A stretch of 64,000 bases of DNA, taken from assembly GCA_038207265.1 (NCBI GenBank), contig JBBQZZ010000014.1, forward strand, positions 52,420-116,419, in the 5' to 3' direction. Of the stretch, positions 1 through 8,451 are shown in pieces. Position numbers and translations under genes: made by a program. Origin of the DNA: JACMLD01 sp038207265 (GTDB taxonomy: Bacteria; Bacteroidota; Bacteroidia; Chitinophagales; Chitinophagaceae). The notes beneath the pieces were generated by a model, which did no database searches, had not been told where the DNA came from, and was given only the letters and a program-made list of their open reading frames with translations. The number at the start of each line of letters is the position of its first letter. Positions within the stretch are counted from its first letter, which is position 1.

Positions 1-93
1 GTAGTTTGGTATGCTTTTTCAAAGTTGCTTCATTATCAATAGTCAGACAAGCGTTTTCATACCGATTTTTATGCGTATTAACGGCAGTCAAAA

Positions 94-120
94 TAAGTAG
101 TTCTACTTACGATAAGTTTG
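94..120 (+). promoter_or_regulatory. Candidate promoter and palindrome upstream of the lipoprotein gene
   Basis: A TAAGTTTG at 113-120 fits the Bacteroidetes -7 consensus TAnnTTTG, 48 bases before the ATG at 168. No TTTG lies at the expected -33 spacing; instead an inverted repeat TAAGTAG-TT-CTACTTA occupies 94-109, where an activator could bind. A second inverted repeat, ACAAGCG at 47-53 with CGCTTGT at 122-128, brackets the site. The pattern is seen directly; the function is inferred. Confidence 0.35.
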
Positions 121-167
121 ACGCTTGTTGATACTTTTAATCAGTATTAACTTCTAAAACGACCATT

Positions 168-656
168 ATGCGTAAGATTAAAAAATCGTTATCCGCTGCT
201 GTTGTGCTTACGGTAGCCTTTACTTCCATCAGTTTATTGTTTTTTTCCTGCAAAGAAGCGGTGGGCGTAACCATTCCACTTCCGAAAGACACATCGGCAT
301 TGGGGAAAATTGACCATTTTATTCCGTTGGATCAACTGGAAGTTTTGAAGAAAGACTTCGCTGTACAGCAAGACAGCATCAATCGCGGTGTACCCAATCT
401 TTATATCCCCACCAGCGAAGCATTCAATAAAGCTGCCCTGCTTGAACTTTTAAAAGACCCAAACAATGTTGGTATTCGCATTTACTACGGCGTAAAAAAA
501 GGAGACAACAGGAACGAATTCCGCATGGTATTGGTTGGCGTGGATCAGCAGGGAAAGGATTTATTGATCACAAGAGGTTCGGCGATAGCAAGTAAAATTG
601 GGGGCGATACACGGTTCGGACTGGAATTTGGACAATGTAATCCACCATGCCATTAA
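168..656 (+). CDS. Hypothetical lipoprotein
   Basis: A 162-residue protein with a lysine-rich N-terminus, a hydrophobic stretch at about residues 10-26 and a lipobox-like FFSC around residue 28, so it is probably exported and lipid-anchored. The mature part is soluble and shows no domain I recognise; it contains a central region of alternating strands with the segment IRIYYGVKKGD near residues 104-114. The ATG at 168 is the only start that keeps the signal peptide. It sits 36 bases upstream of a membrane protein and a two-component pair on the same strand, so it may be co-expressed with them. The product could be a sensed envelope component, but nothing in the sequence proves this. Confidence 0.7.
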   Translation: MRKIKKSLSAAVVLTVAFTSISLLFFSCKEAVGVTIPLPKDTSALGKIDHFIPLDQLEVLKKDFAVQQDSINRGVPNLYIPTSEAFNKAALLELLKDPNNVGIRIYYGVKKGDNRNEFRMVLVGVDQQGKDLLITRGSAIASKIGGDTRFGLEFGQCNPPCH

Positions 657-692
657 TACCCGATACGATTCGCTTGTTTATAATCATGGCAG

Positions 693-1358
693 ATGACTAA
701 TACTTTGATTTTTATTTTAAGCCTGAGTATTGCCGTTGCAGCTATCATTGGCGTGATAAGATTTAACAAAATTGACAAATCTTATTATCCCTTTATATTC
801 AGTGTATGGATTTCATTGCTGGTGGAGTTAACTACCCGCCTGCTGATGATGGGCGGTAATAAAAATGCATTGGCAATATTTTATAATGTCTATATACTGG
901 TAGATTTTTCACTTTATTTTATGCTGTTCTACAACTGGAAGTTGTTTGGACACAACAAAAGAATTTCACTTTTGATTGGAACATTTATACTCGTTTGCTG
1001 GATAGTGACTACGTTTTTTATTGTTGGAGCCACAACACCCAATTATATATTCACTATTATATATTCATTTGCATTGGTTTTTTTCAGTGTGAATGCTTTT
1101 AATAAATTTATTGTAAATGAGAAAGGAAATATTTTTACCAATGCCAGGTTTTGGATTTGCCTGGGGTTGACAATTTTTTACACATTTTTTATTGTTACCA
1201 ATACAACCAGTTTATCGGTATTTCAACTGAAAGTAAGCGTGGCGTTTCGCCGCAACCTGCATGAAATAAACGTATTTTCAAATTTATTGGTTAACACAAT
1301 GTATGCAATTGCAGTATTATGGGTGCCCAGGAAAAAGCATTTTACCAGTCTCTTCTGA
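693..1358 (+). CDS. Hypothetical multi-pass membrane protein
   Basis: A 221-residue protein that is almost entirely hydrophobic, with about six to seven predicted membrane segments beginning at residue 4, and charged loops between them. I do not recognise a named family. Its last 40 bases overlap the start of the downstream histidine kinase, so translation is probably coupled. The kinase itself has just one short membrane segment, and this protein may supply the missing sensory part; that is inference from gene order alone. The ATG at 693 follows the lipoprotein stop by 36 bases. Confidence 0.7.
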   Translation: MTNTLIFILSLSIAVAAIIGVIRFNKIDKSYYPFIFSVWISLLVELTTRLLMMGGNKNALAIFYNVYILVDFSLYFMLFYNWKLFGHNKRISLLIGTFILVCWIVTTFFIVGATTPNYIFTIIYSFALVFFSVNAFNKFIVNEKGNIFTNARFWICLGLTIFYTFFIVTNTTSLSVFQLKVSVAFRRNLHEINVFSNLLVNTMYAIAVLWVPRKKHFTSLF

Positions 1359-2065
1359 TAATAGTAGCAATAGTTGGAATTATCCTATTGTACTTTATTA
1401 TAACCATAATTCGCTACCAGCGGAGAAGCATGCGGCTGCACAAAGAAAAAATACAAGCCGAAATTGATACGCTTGAAAATGAACGCAAGCGCATTGCATC
1501 GGACCTGCACGATGAACTAGGACCCTTGCTGTCAGCAGTTAAGTTACAGATCAATAACCTGGAAACGACGGATGTGGCAGATTTGCAACTGATTGAAAAA
1601 TCAAGCACACATATTGACAACATCATTAAAAAGTTAAGGGAAATTTCAAATGATTTAATGCCAAATACGCTGATGCGGAAAGGCCTTAAGATTGCATTGG
1701 AAGAGTTTATAGAAAATAGCCAGGAAGCAAGCAAACTTCCGGTTAAATTTATTTGCGAGCAGCAAATACAACTGGCACAGGATAAAGAAATCAATCTGTA
1801 TAGAATGGTGCAGGAGATTACCCACAATACCATCAAACATGCAAAAGCCACCATGTTCATCATTAAAATAAGTATACAGGATAACCGCCTCTTCCTCATG
1901 ACGGCCGATAACGGTATTGGTTTTGATTATTTTAATAAGATCCGCGACAATATAGGCCTGGGTCTTCGTAATTTACAAAGTCGTACAGAAGTGATGGGTG
2001 GAGAATTCAACTGCGTAGCAGAACCTGGCAAGGGTACTGCCTATACCATTGAAATACCTTTATAG
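1319..2065 (+). CDS. Sensor histidine kinase, HisKA_3 (NarL) type
   Basis: A 248-residue kinase that autophosphorylates on histidine and should pass the phosphate to the regulator encoded next. An N-terminal membrane helix spans about residues 10-30 and is followed by a coiled-coil linker. The dimerisation/phosphoacceptor motif is ASDLHDELGP near residue 60. The ATPase domain shows an N-box around HNTIKHAKA near residue 160, a G1 box DNGIGF near 195 and a G2-like GLGLRNLQSR near 211. No periplasmic sensor domain is present, so input probably comes from a partner, possibly the overlapping membrane protein. The start at 1319 overlaps that gene by 40 bases, and the stop lies 7 bases before the regulator's ATG. 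Confidence 0.9.
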   Translation: MGAQEKAFYQSLLIIVAIVGIILLYFIITIIRYQRRSMRLHKEKIQAEIDTLENERKRIASDLHDELGPLLSAVKLQINNLETTDVADLQLIEKSSTHIDNIIKKLREISNDLMPNTLMRKGLKIALEEFIENSQEASKLPVKFICEQQIQLAQDKEINLYRMVQEITHNTIKHAKATMFIIKISIQDNRLFLMTADNGIGFDYFNKIRDNIGLGLRNLQSRTEVMGGEFNCVAEPGKGTAYTIEIPL

Positions 2066-2072
2066 ATGTTAT

Positions 2073-2744
2073 ATGAATGAAGCTGCTTCCATAAAAGTTG
2101 TTATTGCAGACGATCATGAAATTTTTCGTGATGGTTTACGGATGATGTTGCAAAAACAACCGGGTATCAACCTGCTGGCAGAAGCCGAAGACGGCAGAGA
2201 ATTAATTGAACACATTAAACACCTGCAGCCCGACGTAGTAATTACAGATATAAAAATGCCGCGCATGGATGGCACAGCTGCCGTTAAGCACATAGCTGAG
2301 CATTATCCGAATATTGGTATCATTGCACTTACCATGTTTGATGAAGAAGACCTGATTATTGATATGCTGGAAGCTGGTGCCAAAGGATATTTATTAAAAA
2401 ATGCCGATAAACATGAAATGATTGGCGCTATCAAAGCAGTTTATAACAATGAACCTTATTATTGTCAGCATACCTCTCACCGGTTGGCGCAAATGGTTGC
2501 CCGCAGCAAGTTTAATCCGTATGCGCAACACGTTAAGCCATTATTCAATGACCGCGAAAAGGAAATGATTACCTGCATTTGTGATGGCCTGACCAACAAG
2601 GAAATTGCAGCAAAAATATTCCTCAGTGTACGCACCGTAGAAGGACTTCGGATGAAATTATTAGAAAAGATGAATGTAAAAAATACTGCTGGCATCATTA
2701 TCTACGCCATCAAGAACGACTTGTATGCAACACGCATAAAATAA
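2073..2744 (+). CDS. Response regulator, NarL/LuxR family
   Basis: A 223-residue regulator with an N-terminal receiver domain (acidic DDH near residues 13-15, phosphoacceptor Asp in VITDIKMP, Lys in LLKNADK) and a C-terminal LuxR-type helix-turn-helix (FNDREKEMI then GLTNKEIAAKIFLSVRTV). It should bind DNA after phosphorylation by the kinase encoded just upstream. I placed the start at the ATG at 2073; an in-frame TTG at 2049 would overlap the kinase and adds eight residues with no domain value. Likely targets include its own operon and perhaps the neighbouring TonB-dependent receptor, but the sequence does not show this. Confidence 0.92.
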   Translation: MNEAASIKVVIADDHEIFRDGLRMMLQKQPGINLLAEAEDGRELIEHIKHLQPDVVITDIKMPRMDGTAAVKHIAEHYPNIGIIALTMFDEEDLIIDMLEAGAKGYLLKNADKHEMIGAIKAVYNNEPYYCQHTSHRLAQMVARSKFNPYAQHVKPLFNDREKEMITCICDGLTNKEIAAKIFLSVRTVEGLRMKLLEKMNVKNTAGIIIYAIKNDLYATRIK

Positions 2745-2754
2745 ACCTGCAAAA

Positions 2755-3006
2755 GAACCACAAAGGCACAAAGCCACAGAGGAGCACGGAGGATTATTTA
2801 AAACGAAATGAACCACAAAGTCACAAAGCCACAGCGTAACACAGAGATTCGCTTATAATAACAGCAACTTATAAGTTACGCTCTGTGACCTCTCAATCCG
2901 AGTGTTTTCACTACTGGTAAAACCTCAAAATTGAAATATACTCTTTTTGCTTCCCGGGTTGTATAGAAATTTGTATCTCCCCCGTGTCTCTGTGACTTTG
3001 TGGTTC
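2755..3006. repeat. Clustered CACAAAG-type intergenic repeats, two direct and one inverted
   Basis: Between two convergent genes lie two forward copies of a GAACCACAAAG-CACAAAGCCACAG element (2755-2790 and 2810-2848) and one reverse copy at 2979-3006, which reads GTGTCTCTGTGACTTTGTGG on the plus strand. A further imperfect inverted pair, CACAGCGTAAC at 2830-2840 and GTTACGCTCTGTG at 2875-2887, allows a hairpin. The arrangement could fold into a large stem-loop between the convergent genes, acting as a bidirectional terminator or being the remnant of a small mobile repeat. No gene is present in this 287-base gap. Confidence 0.6.
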
Positions 3007-3031
3007 AAAAAAAATTCCATGGTTCAATAAA

Positions 3032-5869
3032 CTAGAAATTCAAAGCAATCTTTGTAAACAATCGTCTTCCGTTAAAGCCCATTTGCACAGAATCCCAGGG
3101 TCCACCGCTTTCATTGTCCTCTGCATAACCTTTTGCCTGTGGATTCACACCAAGATCCGGATGAATATTAAACAAATTATCAGCCCCGATAAACAAACTG
3201 ATCTTTTTAGAAAATCTATAGGATGCGTAAACATCGGTAGTAATCTTGTGATTGTAATTAAATACTTCCGGCACATATACATTGGGGTTAGCATCGCTGG
3301 GTACACGCGGATTGATACCAGAATAATTTGGATTATCAAATCCACCCGGTGAACCTGGATTGGGTGCACTTCCATCCCCAAAACCCAACAAGACAATTTT
3401 TCCATAGGAAGTAAAATGAGCACCCAAACCAAAGTTGGCAAGTGTATAATCCAATCCCAGGGAAAACTTACTATTGGGTGCAGATGCTTTCAGGAATGCT
3501 TCTTCCCGGTCGCTGTAAAAAGTTTTTTTCTGCAATTGCGTATTGCTCAGCGCAGATGGGTAATGAGTTTCATCAATGGTCAGGTGTTGTACATTACCAG
3601 CCAGCAATACCTTCAGGCTGTTGCGGTTCCAGTGAAAAGTATAGTCTGCCACAATATCCAATCCTATATTGGTGGTACTAACAGCGTTGGCAAAAAACTG
3701 TGCAGTGGAGACCTCTGCCGGAAACTGGGAAGTAAAAGAAGCGGGCAATGTTGCATCGTCTTTACTGAACAAACCAGAAAGCACAACCCGGTCTTTTACC
3801 TTAACAATATAACCGTCTACAGTAACCGTAAATCCTGTTAGCGGTTTCCACGAAAATCCAAGGCTTCCATTGATAGAAGTTTCCTGTTTCAAATCTGGTA
3901 TGCCTGCAGCTCTCGCGATAGAACTGGTATTGGGAGCGATGAGTGATTGTACCAGTTGTCCCCCGCTGAAGGAAGTAAGCGTATTACTGAAATGTATTTG
4001 CGCCAGCGATGGTGCACGGAAACCCGTACTCACAGAACCCCTGATATTGAAATTATCCAATACTTTATAACGCGTGGCCAGTTTACCGGTCAAGACAGAT
4101 CCAAAATCTGAATAATTTTCAAATCTTACCGCGGCATCTACCAACCATTTTTTGGTGATATCAAGTGCGGCATCAACATACACCCCTTCGTTGTTACGGT
4201 TAGAATGTACGGCGTCTGTATTGCTGAATCCGGGAAAACCCTGGGAGCCGGAAGCCTGTACGCCATTGGGATCATAATTCTTATAAGAAAGATCCTCACC
4301 ACTAAAAATAGTATATTTTTCATACCGGAACTCTGCACCAAAACCAAGGTTCAATCCACTGGCTACTGTTTTAAAAGTTTTATTGAAATCCAGGTTCAGT
4401 GTATTTTGTAAAAAGTTGAAACCACCGTCATCAAAGTGGGTGGGCGTTGCTTTTCCTATCTGCGAAGCATTGAATGTTTTATCGCCATAATAATGAAAAT
4501 CATTATAACCAATGGTATTGCTCAAATCCCATCCCCAGTCTTTACCGGCGCTGCCCCTGATTCCAGCAGCAAAAGAGATGTCGGTAATATGCGTTTGTAT
4601 ATGCGGGTTATAATAAACTTCTCCATCGTTGGAAGTATGCATGATGGAAGGCACGTCAATACGGTTACCACCGGCATCAACCGGGAAGCGCTCAGGTTTA
4701 GCACTCCAGTTTCTTGAATAGGCAAAAGCATCGGAAGCTTTATAGTTGTAGCCGCCAAAAGAATAAAAAGTTGTTTTACCACCTGCACTGGTGGGTACTT
4801 CCATATTGTACATAATGCCTGCGGTAGTAACGGAACCATCTCCAAATGCCCTGCGGCCGGTATTCAGATAAGGCAACGCATTTTTATTTCCATAAGCATT
4901 CATCGTATCAACCTGGCGATAGGTTTTTGCCTGGCGAAGAAAATCGGCAGAAACATTGATAAAGCCGCCGTTTTTACCAATAGCAGCGCCATTGTTTACA
5001 GACAATGTATATGTACCGCCATCAATGGCGTTACCAGAATAATATTGATTGCCGGAATTGAATTTACGTGCATTGAATTTGGTGTCGTTATAACCGGCCC
5101 ATCCTGCATTTACTGACCAATGGTTAATGTCTTTTTTTAGAATGATATTGATTACACCTGCAATGGCATCAGAACCATATTGTGCAGAAGCACCATCCCG
5201 TAATATTTCGATGCGATCAACCGCTGTTTGGGGAAAGCCATTCATGTCAACTCCGGAATTGGCGCGGCCTCTTGTGCCAAACAATCCTACAAACGCTGTA
5301 GAATGTCTTCTTTTACCATTGATTAAAACAAGGGTATGATCCGGACCCAAACCTCTTAAAGTACCCAAATCAATGTGATCGGCACCGTCTGCACCACTTT
5401 GTTTATTATAATTGAATGAAGGTGCCGCGATATTCAATGCAGAAGTGAGATCCATTTTTGCAGTGGGTAAACCAACCTGGTTGATGCGGATGATATCAAC
5501 CGGTACAGGGGTTTCAATCTTTGCCCTGGCACCGCCTCTTGATCCTACAAATACAATTTCGTTCAGCTCTGTAGCCGCATTTTCCAGTCCAATGGTCAGT
5601 GTTGTCTCATTGCCAACTTTTATGGATTGCGTTTTGTATCCTACAATACTTATTTCCAACACATCATTAGGACCGGCTGTTATACTAAAAGCGCCATCCT
5701 TATTGGTAATGGTTCCTTTCTTAGTAGCCTTTACCCGGATAGAAACATCTGGTAGTGGATTGCCTGTTTTTGAATCCGTTATTTTACCGGTAACGGTTTG
5801 GGCCTGGGCAATCAGCGTAAATGAAATTGCTAACATCAGCATACATAGAACCTTTGGTAAGCGTCTCAT
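3032..5869 (-). CDS. TonB-dependent outer-membrane receptor
   Basis: A 945-residue outer-membrane transporter that would take up a siderophore, vitamin or other ligand using TonB energy. The signal peptide covers about residues 1-23, ending AQAQ. A carboxypeptidase-regulatory-like domain follows (about 25-100), then the plug domain (about 115-240) with LRGLGPDHTLVLINGKR and the conserved IEILRDGASAQYGSDAIAGVIN region, and a long beta-barrel ending in an aromatic residue (IALNF), as barrel assembly requires. No SusD-like partner is adjacent, so it is more like a stand-alone receptor than a SusCD pair. Its 5' region carries a GTTTATC palindrome. The ligand cannot be told from the sequence. Confidence 0.93.
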   Translation of the reverse strand: MRRLPKVLCMLMLAISFTLIAQAQTVTGKITDSKTGNPLPDVSIRVKATKKGTITNKDGAFSITAGPNDVLEISIVGYKTQSIKVGNETTLTIGLENAATELNEIVFVGSRGGARAKIETPVPVDIIRINQVGLPTAKMDLTSALNIAAPSFNYNKQSGADGADHIDLGTLRGLGPDHTLVLINGKRRHSTAFVGLFGTRGRANSGVDMNGFPQTAVDRIEILRDGASAQYGSDAIAGVINIILKKDINHWSVNAGWAGYNDTKFNARKFNSGNQYYSGNAIDGGTYTLSVNNGAAIGKNGGFINVSADFLRQAKTYRQVDTMNAYGNKNALPYLNTGRRAFGDGSVTTAGIMYNMEVPTSAGGKTTFYSFGGYNYKASDAFAYSRNWSAKPERFPVDAGGNRIDVPSIMHTSNDGEVYYNPHIQTHITDISFAAGIRGSAGKDWGWDLSNTIGYNDFHYYGDKTFNASQIGKATPTHFDDGGFNFLQNTLNLDFNKTFKTVASGLNLGFGAEFRYEKYTIFSGEDLSYKNYDPNGVQASGSQGFPGFSNTDAVHSNRNNEGVYVDAALDITKKWLVDAAVRFENYSDFGSVLTGKLATRYKVLDNFNIRGSVSTGFRAPSLAQIHFSNTLTSFSGGQLVQSLIAPNTSSIARAAGIPDLKQETSINGSLGFSWKPLTGFTVTVDGYIVKVKDRVVLSGLFSKDDATLPASFTSQFPAEVSTAQFFANAVSTTNIGLDIVADYTFHWNRNSLKVLLAGNVQHLTIDETHYPSALSNTQLQKKTFYSDREEAFLKASAPNSKFSLGLDYTLANFGLGAHFTSYGKIVLLGFGDGSAPNPGSPGGFDNPNYSGINPRVPSDANPNVYVPEVFNYNHKITTDVYASYRFSKKISLFIGADNLFNIHPDLGVNPQAKGYAEDNESGGPWDSVQMGFNGRRLFTKIALNF

Positions 5870-6169
5870 ACAATTAGTTTAGTTAAGTAATGAGTCGTTT
5901 ATCATGCGATAAACAACCTGCAATAACAATTGGGTTTTGAAAAATGAGTTTATCATCGGGAAAAATGAAATAAAACTCAAAAAAATTGATACGGCGTAGC
6001 AGTCGGTTTTCAAATATACCATCAACCGGTGAATTATGCGTATTAATCGGTTGAAAGTTTTTTGGTAGATGCCGCAAAATAATCTTGTCGGTACGCAGAC
6101 TTTTGAATCAACAACCACAAAATTCAGTTGTTAATAATGGCATGAAAAATTGCTATATTTTTACGCATC
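5870..6169. promoter_or_regulatory. Divergent intergenic region with two inverted repeats
   Basis: This 300-base gap separates the TonB receptor (minus) from the kinase-RapZ gene (plus). A perfect inverted repeat GTTTATC-ATGC-GATAAAC lies at 5897-5914, and GTTTATCAT recurs at 5948-5956; both sit in the receptor's 5' region and look like an operator. A second inverted repeat, TCAACCG at 6022-6028 with CGGTTGA at 6048-6054, encloses ATGCGTATTA, a 10-mer also present at 71-80. On the plus strand TATATTTT at 6154-6161 is a weak -7 candidate for the kinase gene. No coding sequence is convincing here. Confidence 0.4.
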
Positions 6170-7618
6170 ATGCAAAATGCAACAGAAGAGATTCGTCAAT
6201 TGTTTTCTACCGTGAAGAATGAACCGGTTAAGCAAATAGATAAGATTCCGCAATCGGGCAGCGACCGGATCTATTATCGTATCCTTACAGAATCCGGCAG
6301 CTATATTGCAACTACGGGTCATAATGTAAAAGAAAATAACACGTTCATCCACTTCAGCAGGCAATTTAAAAAAGCGGGTTGCCCGGTGCCGCAGATTCTT
6401 GCTGTCAATGATGATCAGACCATTTACCTGCAGGAAGATTTTGGGGATGTTTCTTTATTGAATAAGTTGGAAACGCATGGGTACAATGAATATGTTTATA
6501 GTCTCTTTAAACAAAGCCTGAAAGAACTGGCAAAACTCCAGGTAAACGGTGGCCGGCATATTGATTATAATTTGTGCCTCACTGCAAAGGAATTTGGAAA
6601 GCAGGCAATTTTGTCGGACCTGCTTTACTTTAAATATTATTTCCTGGATACATTAAAATATGCTTATGATAAACAGGCACTGCTGAATGATTTTGAGGCA
6701 TTGAGTACTTACCTGACACAAACGGAAAATAAATATTTCATGTTCCGCGATTTTCAGAGTCGCAATGTGATGATCAAAGATGATAAAGTTCATTTTATAG
6801 ATTACCAGGGCGGCATGCGCGGAGCCTTACAATATGATGTGGCTTCTCTTTTGTGGCAGGCAAGGGCAGAACTGCCAGACGACTGGAAAAAAAGCCTGCT
6901 TGATTATTATATAGATGAAGCGAACAAGCTATTGGAAATACCTGCAGACAACACCGTTTTTACTACCCAATACAATGGTTATGTATTGATTCGTTTATTG
7001 CAGGTATTGGGTGCCTATGGATTCCGCGGTTTATTTGAACGCAAAGCTCAGTTTCTGACCAGTATTCCATTGGCACTCCTCAACCTGAAATGGTTTTCAG
7101 AAAACAGAAGCATGGGAATTGCTGTTCCTGAATTTGAAAAATGCCTGCGTTTTTGTGTGAGCGATGAAGTCATCAACCGGTTTGAACCCTTGCGTGCTAC
7201 AGCAGAAACAGCATTGACGGTAACCATCAATAGTTTTTCCTATAAAAAAGGAATCCCCCAGGATGAATCTGAAAACGGCGGTGGCTTTGTGTTTGATTGC
7301 CGTGGCATTTTAAATCCGGGGCGTTTTGATGCATTCAAAAAATTAACCGGCAGGGATAAAAGCGTTAAAGATTTCCTGGAACAGCAAACCAAAATGCCCG
7401 ATTTCCTCAACAGTGTTTTTGACATAGCAGATATATCAGTAACGGACTACATTAAACGCAATTTCAGCAGCCTCATGATCAGCTTTGGCTGCACTGGTGG
7501 ACAGCACAGGAGTGTTTATGCTGCAGATGCGCTGGCAAGGCATTTAAAAAATAAGTTTCATGTGAAGATTAATTTGCAGCATAGGGTGCAGGACGAGAAG
7601 AACTGGATCAACGGATAG
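6170..7618 (+). CDS. AmgK-like amino-sugar kinase fused to a RapZ C-terminal domain
   Basis: A 482-residue two-domain protein. Residues about 20-330 form an aminoglycoside-phosphotransferase-type kinase: the catalytic loop is FRDFQSRNVM (Asp194, Asn199) and the metal-binding motif is FIDYQGG (Asp211), closely resembling AmgK, which phosphorylates MurNAc/GlcNAc at the anomeric position. Residues about 350-482 match the C-terminal domain of RapZ, the part that senses glucosamine-6-phosphate in enterobacteria, with the hallmark GCTGGQHRSV at 440-449 and DCRGILNPGR near 376. The RapZ N-terminal nucleotide-binding domain is absent. A MurU-like uridylyltransferase follows 109 bases downstream, which supports a role in cell-wall sugar recycling. 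Regulation of the kinase by an amino-sugar phosphate is inference. Confidence 0.85.
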   Translation: MQNATEEIRQLFSTVKNEPVKQIDKIPQSGSDRIYYRILTESGSYIATTGHNVKENNTFIHFSRQFKKAGCPVPQILAVNDDQTIYLQEDFGDVSLLNKLETHGYNEYVYSLFKQSLKELAKLQVNGGRHIDYNLCLTAKEFGKQAILSDLLYFKYYFLDTLKYAYDKQALLNDFEALSTYLTQTENKYFMFRDFQSRNVMIKDDKVHFIDYQGGMRGALQYDVASLLWQARAELPDDWKKSLLDYYIDEANKLLEIPADNTVFTTQYNGYVLIRLLQVLGAYGFRGLFERKAQFLTSIPLALLNLKWFSENRSMGIAVPEFEKCLRFCVSDEVINRFEPLRATAETALTVTINSFSYKKGIPQDESENGGGFVFDCRGILNPGRFDAFKKLTGRDKSVKDFLEQQTKMPDFLNSVFDIADISVTDYIKRNFSSLMISFGCTGGQHRSVYAADALARHLKNKFHVKINLQHRVQDEKNWING

Positions 7619-7727
7619 TAAGTGAGTAGTAAATAGGGAGTAGGTAAGCAGGCAGGAGATATAAAACATTATAATTGAAAAGAATGGTCAACTATAATTC
7701 ACAAAATTCCCTTTTAGGGGCAGGGGT

Positions 7728-8444
7728 ATGAAAGGAATGATTTTCGCCGCCGGGCTGGGTACAAGGTTTAAACCCTGGACAGATAAACATCCCAAAGCGC
7801 TGGCTTTGGTGAATGGTAAAAGTTTATTGCAGAGAAATGTTGAATACCTGCAGCAGTATGGCATTACAGAAGTAGTGGTGAACGTGCATCATTTCGCTGA
7901 CCAGGTCATTGAAGCAATAAGAAAGAACAATGGCTGGGGCAGTAAAATTTTAATCAGTGATGAACGTAATGAAGTACTGGAAACCGGCGGTGGATTGTTA
8001 AAAGCAAAAAACCTGCTGGAAGGAGATGAATGTTTTGTAACCATCAATGTGGATATACTTACGGATCTCAAAATCAAAAGACTGCTGGATTTTCACAAAG
8101 ATTATAAACCGCTTATTTCATTTGCCGTTACCCATCGCAATACTTCACGTAATTTTTTATTTGATGAATTTGATCGTCTCTGTGGATGGCGCAACAAAAA
8201 AACAGGAGAAGAAAGAATTTCAATTGCAAAAAATGATCTTATAGAAAAAGCTTACAGCTGTGTGGTAGTGTTCGAACCCACCATTTTTTCATTGATAAAA
8301 CAACAGGGCAAATTTTCATTGGTAGAAACCTATCTCAGCCTGGCCAAAGATCATTTGATACTTGGTTATGAGCATACCGGCGATAAATGGGTGGATGTTG
8401 GCAAACCTGAATCGGTTGCCGTAGCGGAGAAACTATTTTTATAA
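7728..8444 (+). CDS. murU: Sugar-1-phosphate nucleotidyltransferase, MurU-like
   Basis: A 238-residue nucleotidyltransferase that would transfer UMP to MurNAc-1-phosphate (or a related sugar-1-phosphate) to regenerate UDP-MurNAc. The N-terminal nucleotide-binding signature is FAAGLGTRFKPWTDKHPK (about residues 6-23); LETGGGLLKA near residue 85, the metal-binding NVDILTD near 107 and the C-terminal KWVDVGKPES complete the family pattern. The size matches MurU rather than longer GlmU or RmlA. The ATG at 7728 follows a purine-rich AGGGGCAGGGG that may serve as a strong ribosome-binding site. Its pairing with the AmgK-like kinase is the main reason for preferring MurU over a mannose-1-phosphate guanylyltransferase. 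Confidence 0.75.
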   Translation: MKGMIFAAGLGTRFKPWTDKHPKALALVNGKSLLQRNVEYLQQYGITEVVVNVHHFADQVIEAIRKNNGWGSKILISDERNEVLETGGGLLKAKNLLEGDECFVTINVDILTDLKIKRLLDFHKDYKPLISFAVTHRNTSRNFLFDEFDRLCGWRNKKTGEERISIAKNDLIEKAYSCVVVFEPTIFSLIKQQGKFSLVETYLSLAKDHLILGYEHTGDKWVDVGKPESVAVAEKLFL

Positions 8445-8451
8445 CGATTGT

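Noticed and set aside
1414..1899. Long minus-strand frame opposite the histidine kinase
   Set aside because: It is the antisense of a clearly coding kinase and has no family features of its own.
5412..5882. Plus-strand frame opposite the start of the TonB-dependent receptor
   Set aside because: The minus strand encodes a signal peptide and plug domain with strong motifs; the opposite frame is a shadow.
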